The notes below the pieces were generated by a model, which was not told the DNA's origin, made no database searches, and was given only the letters and a program-made list of their open reading frames with translations. The position numbers and the translations under genes were made by a program. Positions 42,501 to 54,500 of a stretch of 64,000 nt of DNA are shown one piece after another (positions within the stretch are counted from its first letter, which is position 1; each line of letters opens with the position of its first letter). This DNA is from Bolinopsis microptera (lineage: Eukaryota > Ctenophora > Tentaculata > Lobata > Bolinopsidae). The stretch lies in assembly GCF_026151205.1 (NCBI RefSeq), contig NC_087080.1, positions 5,684,797 through 5,748,796 of the forward strand, in the 5' to 3' direction.

Positions 42501-45500
42501 GTATTAAACCAAGCTTTGAATCTGCTCTATATTCTTTGTTTCTCATCAATACCCAATCCTCCAAATCTAACCCATCTGATACGGTTATATCCCACAATCT
42601 GAAATAAGTATTTTACATAGTTACATTTAATTTGTACGTTTCTAAAATAACTGGATTTTCATTTCAAAGCAATCCGCCGGCTGTTCACAGGGACATTTAA
42701 GTTAGCCACACGACTGAGGTAAATTTCACAAGTCCTTATACAAAGGACGGGGTAGTAATGAGGCTTCATATTGGGGGGGGTGTCATGTCCGTCTATGTCC
42801 GCCTATGTCCTGTCCTTTTTGGATTCTATGAGACAACGGACGTGTTTTTTGGGACATTGGTGGACACGGACGGACATTGGCGGACTCGGACGGACATTGG
42901 CGGACTCGGACGGACATTGGCGGACTCGGACGGACATTGGCGGACCCGGACGGACATTGGCGGACTTGGATGGACATTGGTGGACATTAGCGGACATTGG
43001 TGGACATTAGCGGACAAAAATTTTGAGGACTGAAGAGTACTGAAGAGTACTGAAGAGTACTGAAGAGTACTGAAGAGTACTGAGGAGGATGGCTGAGAAG
43101 GATGGCTGAGAAGGATGGCTGAGGAGGATGGCTGAGGAGGATGACTGAGGAGGATGACTGAGGAGGATGACTGAGAGGGAGGAGAAGGATCAGGAAGACC
43201 CAGGAGGAGGAGGAGGAGGAGAACCCAGAAGGAGGACCTAGGAGGAGGAGGAGGAGAACTGAGGAGGATGACTCAGGAGGAGGAGGACTCAGGAGGAGGA
43301 CTGAGGAGGACTGAGAAGGAGGAGGACTGAGGAGGATGGCTGAGGAGGATGGCTGAGGAGGATGACTGAGAGGGAGGAGGAGGAGGAAGAAGAGGAAGAG
43401 GACTGAGGAGGAGGAGGAGACGGACTGAGGAGGAGAAGGAGGACCCAGGAGGAGGAGGACCCAGGAGGGTGAGGACCCAGGAGGAGGACCCAGGAAAAGG
43501 CCCCAGGAGGAGGAGGAGGACTGGGGAGGAGGAGAACTGTTGAGGACTGATGAGGAGGACTGAGGACGAGGAGGAAGAGTAGGAGGAGGACTGAGGAGGG
43601 GAGGAGGAAGAGGACTGGGGAGGATCAGGAAGACCCAGGAGGACCCAGGAGGAGGAGGAGGAGGAGGACCCAGGAGGAGGAGGAGGACTGAGGAGGACTG
43701 AGGAGAAGGACTGACGATGACTGAGAAGGAGGAGGACTGAGGAGTACTGAGGAGGATGACTGAGGAGGATGGCTGGTGAGGATGGCTGAGGAGGATGACT
43801 GAGGAGGATGACTGAGAGGGAGGAGGAGGAGGACTCAGAAGGAAGAGGAGGAGGACTCAGGAGGAGGACTTAGGAGAAATGAGAAGGAGGACTGAGGAGA
43901 ACTGAGGAGGAGGAGGAGGAGGACTGAATAGGAGGAGGAGAAGGAGGGGGACTGGGAGAGGACTGGGGAGGAGGACTGATGAGAAGGATGAGGAGGAGGA
44001 CCCAGGAGGAGGAGGACTGAGGACCGAGGAGGAAGAGGAGGAGGATGAAGAGGAGGAGGAGGACCCAGGAGGAGGAGGACTGAGGACGAGGACTGAGGAG
44101 GACTGAGGAGGATGGCTGAGGAGGATGACTGAGAGGGAAGAGGAGGAGGAGGAGGACTGAGAAGGAGGAGTAGGAGGAGGACTGAATAGGAGGAGGAGGG
44201 GGACTGACGATGACTGAGAAGGAGGAGGACTGAGGAGTACTGAGGAGGATGGCTGAGGAGGATGGCTGAGGAGGATGACTGAGGAGGATGACTGAGGAGG
44301 ATGACTGAGAGGGAGGAGGAGGAAGACTCAGGAGGAGGACTCAGAAGGAAGAGGAGGAGGACTCAGGAGGAGGACTCAGGAGGAGGACTTAGGAGAAATG
44401 AGAAGGAGGACTGAGGAGAACTGAGGAGGAGGAGGAGGAGGACTGAATAGGAGGAGGAGATGGAGGGGGACTGGGAGAGGACTGTGGAGGAGGAGGACTG
44501 ATGAGAAGGATTGGGAGGAGGACCCAGGAGGAGGAGGACTGAGGACCGAGGAGGAAGAGGAGGAGGAGGACCCAGGAGGAGGAGGACTGAGGAGGAGGAG
44601 GACTGAGGAGGAGGACTGAGGAGGACTGAGGAGGATGGCTGAGGAGGATGACTGAGAGGGAAGAGGAGGAGGAGGAGGAGGAGGACTGAGGAGGACTGAG
44701 AAGGAGGAGTAGGAGGACTGAATAGGAAGAGGAGGAGGAGGACCCAGGAGGAGGAGGACTGAGGAGGAGGAGGACTGAGGAGGATGGCTGGGGAGGATGG
44801 CTGAGGAGGATGACTGAGGAGGATGACTGAGAGGGAGGAGGAGGAAGACTCAGGAGGAGGACTCAGAAGGAAGAGGAGGAGGACTCAGGAGGAGGACTCA
44901 GGAGGAGGACTTAGGAGAAATGAGAAGGAGGACTGAGGAGAACTGAGGAGGAGGAGGAGGAGGACTGAATAGGAGGAGGAGATGGAGGGGGACTGGGAGA
45001 GGACTGGGGAGGAGGAGGACTGATGAGAAGGATTGGGAGGAGGACCCAGGAGGAGGAGGACTGAGGATTGAGGAGGAAGAGGAGGAGGATGAAGAGGAGG
45101 AGGAGGACCCAGGAGGAGGAGGACTGAGGAGGACTGAGGAGGATGGCTGAGGAGGATGACTGAGAGGGAAGAGGAGGAGGAGGAGGAGGAGGACTGAGTA
45201 GGATGACTGAATAGGAGGAGGAGGAGGGGGACTGGGGGAGGACTGAGGAGGAGGATGGAGGACTGAAGAGAAGGATGAGGAGGAGGACTGAGGACTGAGG
45301 AGGAGGATGAAGAGGAGGAGGAGGACCCAGGAGGAGGACCCAGGAGGAGGAGGAGGACCCAGGAGGACCCAGGAGGAGGACTCAGGAGGAGGAGGAGGAC
45401 TGGGGAGGAGGAGGACTGTTGAGGACTGATGAGGAGGACTGAGGACGAGGAGGAGGAGTAGGAGGAGGACTGAGGAGGGGAGGAGGAAGAGGACTGAGGA

Positions 45501-48500
45501 AGATTAGGAAGACCCAGGGGGAGGAGGAGGAAGAGTAGGAGGAGGAAGCATCTAAATGTTATTTCCATTTTTGTCCGTTTTTGTCCATTTTTGTCCGTTT
45601 TTGTCCGCTCTATTTTTTGTCCGTTTTGAAAATATAGGGTACCGAACGGACAAAAAACATGATCCCCCCTATAACAGCAAAAATTGAACATTTTATTTAG
45701 CAATTTAGGTGTCCATTTATGTAGGAGGAGGACTGAGGAGGGGAGGAGGAAGAGGACTGGGGAGGATCAGGAAGACCCAGGAGGAGGAGGAGGAGGAGGA
45801 CCGAGGAGGAGGAGGAGGACTGAGGAGGACTGAGGAGAAGGACTGACGATGACTGAGAAGGAGGAGGACTGAGGAGTACTGAGGAGGATGACTGAGGAGG
45901 ATGGCTGGGGAGGATGGCTGAGGAGGATGACTGAGGAGGATGACTGAGAGGGAGGAGGAGGAGGACTCAGGAGGAGGACTCAGAAGGAAGAGGAGGAGGA
46001 CTCAGGAGGAGGACTCAGGAGGAGGACTTAGGAGAAATGAGAAGGAGAACTGAGGAGGATGAGGAGGAGGACTGAATAGGAGGAGGAAAAGGAGGGGGAC
46101 TGGGAGAGGACTGGGGAGGAGGACTGATGAGAAGGATGAGGAGGAGGACCCAGGAGGAGGAGGACTGAGGATCGAGGAGGAAGAAGAGGAGGATGAAGAG
46201 GAGGAGGAGGACTTAGGAGAAATGAGAAGGAGAACTGAGGAGGATGAGGAGGAGGACTGAATAGGAGGAGGAAAAGGAGGGGGACTGGGAGAGGACTGGG
46301 GAGGAGGACTGATGAGAAGGATGAGGAGGAGGACCCAGGAGGAGGAGGACTGAGGACCGAGGAGGAAGAGGAGGAGGATGAAGAGGAGGAGGAGGACCCA
46401 GGAGGAGGAGGACTGAGGACGAGGACTGAGGAGGACTGTAGAGGATGGCTGAGGAGGATGACTGAGAGGGAAGAGGAGGAGGAGGAGGAGGAGGACTGAG
46501 GAGGACTGAGAAGGAGGACTGACGATGACTGAGAAGGAGGAGGACTGAGGAGTACTGAGGAGGATGACTGAGGAGGATGGCTGGTGAGGATGGCTGAGGA
46601 GGATGACTGAGGAGGATGACTGAGAGGGAGGAGGAGGAGGACTCAGAAGGAAGAGGAGGAGGACTCAGGAGGAGGACTCAGGAGGAGGACTCAGGAGGAG
46701 GACTCAGGAGGAGGACTCAGGAGGAGGACTTAGGAGAAATGAGAAGGAGGACTGAGGAGAACTGAGGAGGAGGAGGAGGAGGACTGAATAGGAGGAGGAG
46801 AAGGAGGGGGACTGGGAGAGGACTGGGGAGGAGGAGGACTGATGAGAAGGATGAGGAGGAGGACCCAGGAGGAGGAGGACTGAGGACCGAGGAGGAAGAG
46901 GAGGAGGAGGACCCAGGAGGAGGAGGACTGAGGAGGAGGAGGACTGAGGAGGACTGAGGAGGATGGCTGAGGAGGATGACTGAGAGGGAAGAGGAGGAGG
47001 AGGAGGAGGAGGACTGAGGAGGACTGAGAAGGAGGAGTAGGAGGACTGAATAGGAGGAGGAGGAGGGGGACTGGGGGAGGACTGAGGAGGAGGATGGAGG
47101 ACTGAAGAGAAGGATGAGGAGGAGGACAGAGGACTGAGGAGGAAGAGGAGGAGGATGAAGAGGAGGAGGAGGACCCAGGAGGAGGACCCAGGAGGAGGAG
47201 GAGGACCCAGGAGGACCCAGGAGGAGGACTCAGGAGGAGGAGGAGGACTGGGGAGGAGGAGGACTGTTGAGGACTGATGAGGAGGACTGAGGACGAGGAG
47301 GAGGAGTAGGAGGAGGACTGAGGAGGGGAGGAGGAAGAGGACTGAGGAAGATTAGGAAGACCCAGGGGGAGGAGGAGGAAGAGTAGGAGGAGGAAGCATC
47401 TAAATGTTATTTCCATTTTTGTCCGTTTTTGTTCATTTTTGTCCGCTCTATTTTTTGTCCGTTTTGAAAATATATGGTACCGAACGGACAAAAAACATGA
47501 TCCCCCTATAACAGCAAAAATTGAACATTTTATTTAGCAATTTAGGTGTCCATTTATGTCCGCCTATGTCCGCCTATGTCCGTCTATGTCCGCCTATGTC
47601 CGCCTATGTCCGTCTATGTCCGCCTATGTCCGCCTATGTCCGCCTATGTCCTGTCTTTTTTGGATTCTATGAGACAAGCGGACATAGACGGACGTGACAC
47701 CCCCCCCCATATTCAAATCAGCTACAGTTTCAATACAAGCCGGAAATACATGTTGCTTGAAATATAATGCTATATTGTATCGGCCTATTCACTAATGCAA
47801 TGTAATGGGTAATGACGCTTGGCTGGCTGGGAAACTGTCAGCATCCACCTTATGAAGTGGATTGAAGGAGCCAGGCAAACCGCAGCGCAAATAAGTGCGC
47901 GCGCGACCTGTCATTAAAGACGCGCAGTGATTCGATGCATCGTTGTGTTACCCTGACTTAAATTGATTTGGCGATCGCGCCCGCTCGTTCGTTATCTAAT
48001 CCGTCTCCCGATATGGATTGGTCGATCACAAAGTACGAACCACGAGCCAAGCTATTATAATTAACCCACAGATTGCGTCACGAGTGATGTTTGACGTATA
48101 TCTGTATATTCATAGGCTTGAACAGAACAAGTGAATCTATGATTATGTCACGTGTTAATATGAGTAAACTGATCTGTACAGTGTGATTAATAATCAAAGT
48201 ATAGACAAATCAGTTTATTAAAAGTTAAATAAATGATTGATTTAGTTAATAATTTGGTGTTTTTATTAGTTAAAATTGGAAAAGAACTTACACCTGGCAT
48301 CTATGCATGTTAGTATGAACTGATATAACTTTGGCGTGAACAGAAACTAAGCTAGAGCGGCTAATTGTGACATCGTCACGCCCATTTGCGTAGTCATCAT
48401 AGTTAACATTTGCTAGATCTTCATTTTCCAAACTTGGACACTGAAATTATGTGTTGGATTATGCAAAATCAATGTTAAAATACATTTGTTATTAATGATT

Positions 48501-51500
48501 CAGATAATTGGAATTATATTTCTCCAAATAAGTGAATTGCGTTATATCCATTTTATCCAATCTATATGAATAAATGGGGGCCTTACCTTTTCGATTATAA
48601 TGTCAACAAATTTCCTAAGTTCGTTTGAGCGCGGAACTAATCTGTTTATATGTCTCACTTCCTGAAATTTTATCCCAGAATAATAGAAATATCGAAAAAT
48701 ACTGATAGCATAACAGTTGGTTTTCAAATTTCATGCTACTAAAGAAAATATTACTGGCCAATCATAATATCTTATGATCTTAGTAAATGTACTATAACAG
48801 TCAGATTTCTCCTGCCACTTACCTCAATTATTTGGCTTAACTTTTCCTGAGCCTCCTCTACCTCAATCTTTATCTTGCTAACATCAAATCTTTTCTGTGT
48901 AAGTAACTCTGAGTATGAACCGCGCTCCCAACATGCTCTTGGGACCTAGGGTTGGTAACTAGAGCTGGTAACTAGAATTGGTAACTAGAATTGGTAACTA
49001 GAGTTGGTAACTAGAATTGGTAACTAGGGTTGGTAACTAGAGTTGGTAACTAGAATTGGTAACTAGAATTGGTAACTAGAATTGGTAACTAGAATTGGTA
49101 ACTAGGGTTGGTAACTAGGGTTGGTAACTAGGGTTGGTAACTAGAGATACCCAGTTTATACACTGACTTTTATCCAATAATCAATAGTTCTAACACAATA
49201 TGTGAAGGAGACTGGGACCACTGAACAATGTGCCCCGACCCCCGTGTACATCGTGTTTATTGTTTAAGTAATATTTAATACAATACTTATGTAAGTATGT
49301 ATGTAAGTATGTACGCATGTAAGTAAGCATCTAAGTATGTAAGTATGTATGTAATTATGTATGCATCATTATATATTAACCACATGATATGTGGTTTACC
49401 CTCGGCGATCTGCCAAATTTTGGCCGGGGCCGGGAAGGGCCGGGTTGTGATTTTGGCCAGGGCCGGGGCCTCGGTCGACCACTGAAGTATGTACTATGTA
49501 TGCATGTACGTACGCATGTAAATGTGTAGCATAATACAGGGTGGCCCATAAAAGACTACCCATCCTTATCTCTTAAAATTGTAACAGGTCGCTGAGATCT
49601 TGCTAATTATTTTATTTCAGAATGGAAAAGCGCCATAACTTACGTTCTGATTAATATTTTTGCTTCAAATTTTTAGAGAATGTCAATCATAATTAGACAC
49701 AACTTCGTGCCAAGTTTTGTGTGAGTCTGAGCTTGTCTGACAAAGTTAGCTCCTGAGCGTGCTAGCTTTAATTTCTCACCCAGAACTGTTTACATTGGTT
49801 AATAGGAACCACCAAAAAAAATCCTGGGTAAACAAATTAAAAAACCACCGATTTATTTATGTTTCACCAATTCTATTCACCATGATGCATCGCACATTCC
49901 ATGTGAGAAGAACGATATTTAAAACAAGCAGGAAGGATCATCTGCGATAGTCCTTATCAGTTAAAATATAGAGAGAATGGAATAAACCATTGAACGTGAA
50001 TAAATCGCTGGTTTTTTGATTTTTTTAACCCAGGATTTTTTTTGGTGGTTCCTATTAACCAATGTAAACAGTTCTGGGTGAGAAATTCAAGCTAGCTCGC
50101 TCCAAGGTTGTTAAATACGTATAAGGAGGGAATACGTATTGGAATATGAATACGTATTAATCCTCGACAATTGACGTATTACGAAAAGGTGTGTCGTGCG
50201 CGAAAAAAATTGTTTGCTTATCGGATTATCCATGAAATTTGATTACAAATTTAAGTTATCATGTATAACTGCACTCCTTTAATGCATGATCAATGATGAG
50301 GGTGGCGCGCAGATGTAATGTTTAATTTTGACAAATCAGCGTATTACGGCATATTATGGCGTATTCGTGGACGTATTTAACAATCCATAGAAATTACCGT
50401 ATTACGACGTATTCTTTATTAGAACCGAATACGTCGTATTATTTCACGAAAATTTGACGTATTTAACAACCTTGGCTCGCTCAGGGGCTAAATTGGTCAA
50501 ATAAGCGCAGTGAAGCTCGCACTCACACAAAACTTGCCACAAAGGTTTAGCTACTTGTTATTAACATTCTGTGAAATTTAGAAGCAAAAATATTTATCAG
50601 AACATAAGTTATGCCACTTTTTGTTTTTAAAATAATTATCAAGATCTCAACGACTTGTTACAATTTTAAGAGATAAGGATGGGTAGTCTTTTATGGGCCA
50701 CCCTGTATATTAACCACATGATAATATTCTCTGTAAAAGTATCACCAACCTGTACTAGACCATAACCCATTAGGAAGATCAGAACTAGCAGTCCCCATGT
50801 GTTACTAGCTGTTATACACAACACTTTGATCGCTTCTCTGAAAGAGGAGTCATAAAATTTGTATGCAGATACTTTCAAACATCATGTTGTTGAATTGTTT
50901 TTGTTATTTTTATAAAGTTATCATTACAATTCTGTAAGTCTTAGGGGAAACAGTGGGAATGCTGGTTACAATCAGCCGAACTAGTAGGTCACCAAAAATT
51001 TATCTTCAAGTTTAGAAACTGGAATTTTTTGACGGTTCGTGAATTTTCATAATATGTATTACGACCTACAGTTTATAAAATATGATGATAAATTTAATTT
51101 AAAATTATTAACTTCACTCTTGATTTTGATCTGTTTCTTTCAGTATTTCCTGAGCAAATAGGACATTCTAAAGAGTTTAGGGTAAACAAGTGCGCAGTAA
51201 TTTAACCGTTAAAACTTCCTTCAGTTATGTTCAACACGCTGTTATTATACTTTCAAGTCAAAACAAATGTTACGTGCCAAAACAAATGTCACGTGACACG
51301 GACAATACAGGTACCAACTCTCAACTACAAACTAGCCTACTTCATTATTGTATTCTCAGTAACCATGGCAATGCAACTGGCAATTATTTTCTTTGCTCTG
51401 AACATAACGTCCGTAGTGGCGTTTCAGCGTATTTTCGACTGCCGTGAATGTGGTGGATACGACAAAACTCCAATTGAATGTGAGCAGGATGGAGAAAAAG

Positions 51501-54500
51501 GGTTTCTGTTTGTGCGCAGCCTCACACACAGCGATAGGTGCGACGTGACGAGCTGTGATACACAGATGTGTGCACAAGCTGACTACATGGAGAAGTGTCA
51601 AGGGATGATGTTGGAGGGTGGCTGTGATGAATACTGTGAACAAAAGAAACGGATTCTACACAAGAAAGATGGTCGGTGTGATGATGTTTTGTCGTTCGAG
51701 TCATGTTTAGGTGGAGAATGTAACACTTTTCCCATAACATCAGAAGAAGAAGAGCTCGACTGCTCTGGGTGTGGGGACTGGAGGAATGTTGGGAAATGTA
51801 GGGAGGCAGCTGGAGGGCAATATAAGTGGCGTAGAATCACATACCCAACATGCGATCGGGAAAGGTGCGGCGATTTTGCGTGCGATCTATCAAACGCATG
51901 CACAGGTGAATTTGTTGACGGACCTTGTACAGAAGATTGTATGCAAAAGCACAGAGTGTGGGAAAATAATGGTAATTTGTGTCAAGACACGATCAAATAT
52001 AAGCCCTGTTTTGTGCATGACCATTGTATGCAAGTTGAACTGTACAAAAGAGGAGATGAAAACTTTGCTGATGAAGACCTTGCTGATGAATAAAGTGATA
52101 ACAAAGACCTTGCTGATGAAGACCACACGTGCTGATAAAGACCTTGCTGATGAAGAGTGAAGATCTTGATCACATTAACTGACGACTTTTACTCATGACA
52201 ATATGCCTAATTCAAAATGGGTAAAGTATAGCTAGTCTCTACTTAGTCTCTACCTAATGACCACTTAGTTTCCACCTAATCTCCACCTAGTCTCCACCCA
52301 GTCTCCACCTAGTCTCTAACCTAATCTCCACCCAGTGTCCACCTAATCTCCACTTAGTCTCCACCTAATCTCCACCCAGTGTCCACCTAATCTCCACTAA
52401 GTCTCCACCTAATCTCCACCTAATCTCCACCCAGTGTCCACCTAATCTCCACCCAGTGTCCACCTAATCTCCACCCAGTGTCTACCTAATCTCCACTTAG
52501 TCTCCACCTAATCTCCACCCAGTGTCCACCCAGTGTCCACCTAATCTCCACTTAGTCTCTCACCTAATCTCCACTTAGTCTCCAGTCTCCACCTAATCTC
52601 CACCCAGTGTCCACCTAATCTCCACTTAGTCTCCACCCAGTGTCCACCTAATCTCCACTTAGTCTCTCACCTAATCTCCACTTAGTCTCCAGTCTCCACC
52701 TAATCTCCACCCAGTGTCCACCTAATCTCCACTTAGTCTCTACCTAATCTCCACCCAGTGTCAACCTAATCTCCACCCAGTGTCCACCTAATCTCCACTT
52801 AGTCTCCACCTAATCTCCACACAGTGTCCACCTAGTCTCCACCCAGTGTCCACCTAATCTCCACCCAGTGTCCACCTAATCTCCACTTAGTCTCCACCTA
52901 ATCTCCACCCAGTGTCCACTTAGTCTCCACCTTGTCTCCACCTAATCTCGCTTACGTGATATTCGAACGATTCCGAAATTCATTCTGGATTTTTATTTTC
53001 CTACACTTACCGTGACCCTGCTGAAGTGCTGACGTTTATTTTGCTGATGACGAGTGGGGACTACTATGATTCTACTGATTTATTGATATTGTTTCCAAAT
53101 GTTTTAATTTAAATTTACTTATAATTGTGATGGCATGAATACTGCATTTATTTGTTCTACTGGCTTCAGTTGCATATATGTTAATATGGCACTACATAAC
53201 AAACTTTAACGAATCTTTGATTTACACTAATTTGAAAAGCTTCAAATTTTGAAAAAAGTTTCCACCTCAAAAGTCAAAATTGAACATTCTTGTCATCAAC
53301 ATTCAAAGTTTATAACTATCAATCAGTAACTTCAGTAGTTTGCTTAAACTATGGTTGTCATGGTATTTTTTCATCGCAAGGGGAAATAACATCTGCACTC
53401 TGCAAAAGATCGTTCATAATAGCATGTATTAGAGTTAGACAGTAAATTAGAAAACAAAACAAAGCCAGACAACCATCCATGAACTTGTATAAAAGTCACG
53501 TGATAAAAGTCACGTGATAAAAGTCACGTGATAAAAGTCATGTTACAAAGGTCAACTTTCACGAGAATCTAACAAACTGGCCACTCGGCCACTCTCGTTT
53601 GAAGTTGTCTTGCGTACTTAGTAACCATAGTAATGCCTCTGATAATTATTTTGGTTGGTCTCACCATTGGAATTAAATTAGAAAATCATCGTTTTGAGAA
53701 GGGCACCCAACTTGTAGAGGGCAGAGGAAATAAGGTCGAAGTGGAATATCAAAAGAGAAGACTGGCGGATGTAACTGATAAAGTCGAAGATCTGGATCTC
53801 AGATACAATGACGTACTAGGAGAACCAATTCTAAAAAAGAAATCAGATATGCCTGAAAAATTCGAAGAGTTACATCTCGGATATAATGATGTACTAGGAG
53901 ACCAGCTTTTAAGAAAGAAACCAGATATTCTGATAGTTTTGATGAGTTGGATCTCGGATATAATGATGTACTTGGAGAGCAGCTTCTAAGAAAAAAGACA
54001 TATGTTTCCCCATTGTCTCCCAAAAAGAGCCTCCCATTAAATCTGCAACTATTTTTCCAGTCCCATTCATCCTCATCAACCAAGACGGAATATCAAAATA
54101 AACTAAAACTATCACTTGAGCGATCTAACGAGCCCAAAATGGACAACCTTCAACTTCTACAAAAACATCCAGCTCTCTCCTCGCACAGATTCAGTTTCGA
54201 AGGTATGCTCGAACGTTCGCTTGACAAAAAGAATCCTCTTCTGCAGCGTAAAGATAACATTGCTCCTGGAGAGTTGAGGTATAACGATCAAAATCAGGAC
54301 TCACGTGCACGGAAACATAAAGGAGCCCGTACTAGAGCTCCTCACTATCTCCTCCGAGCAGCCAAGTCCACCAAGGTATATGGTTCCAGAAAAGAAGAAG
54401 GGTTGGTTGATAATCTTATCTACAGACATGAGGAGTCACCAGTTACACAGACAACACCTGGGACACATTGTATCTCATCCTGTGAGAAAGAAGAAGACAT

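Larger units (their letters stand above)
42772..47711. mobile_element. 4.9-kb element with poly-G inverted ends, filled with satellites
   Basis: Left end GGGGGGGGTGTCATGTCCGT, then CTATGTCCGC. The right end is the inverse (GCGGACATAGACGGACGTGA, then CACCCCCCCCC). CATATT lies at both outer borders and may be a target duplication. GGATTCTATGAGACAA occurs near both ends. The inside is minisatellite. It lies wholly in LMBRD2 intron 8. Confidence 0.75.

Noticed and set aside
42758-43033. Overlapping ORFs on both strands with DGHWRTRT or [10 protein letters not shown] repeats
   Set aside because: All are the 20-bp minisatellite translated in different frames.
44885-47491. Two long minus-strand ORFs (272 and 253 codons) rich in Ser/Pro/Leu
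   Set aside because: They are the GGA satellite read in the frame that lacks stops. Similar ORFs appear in any such array.
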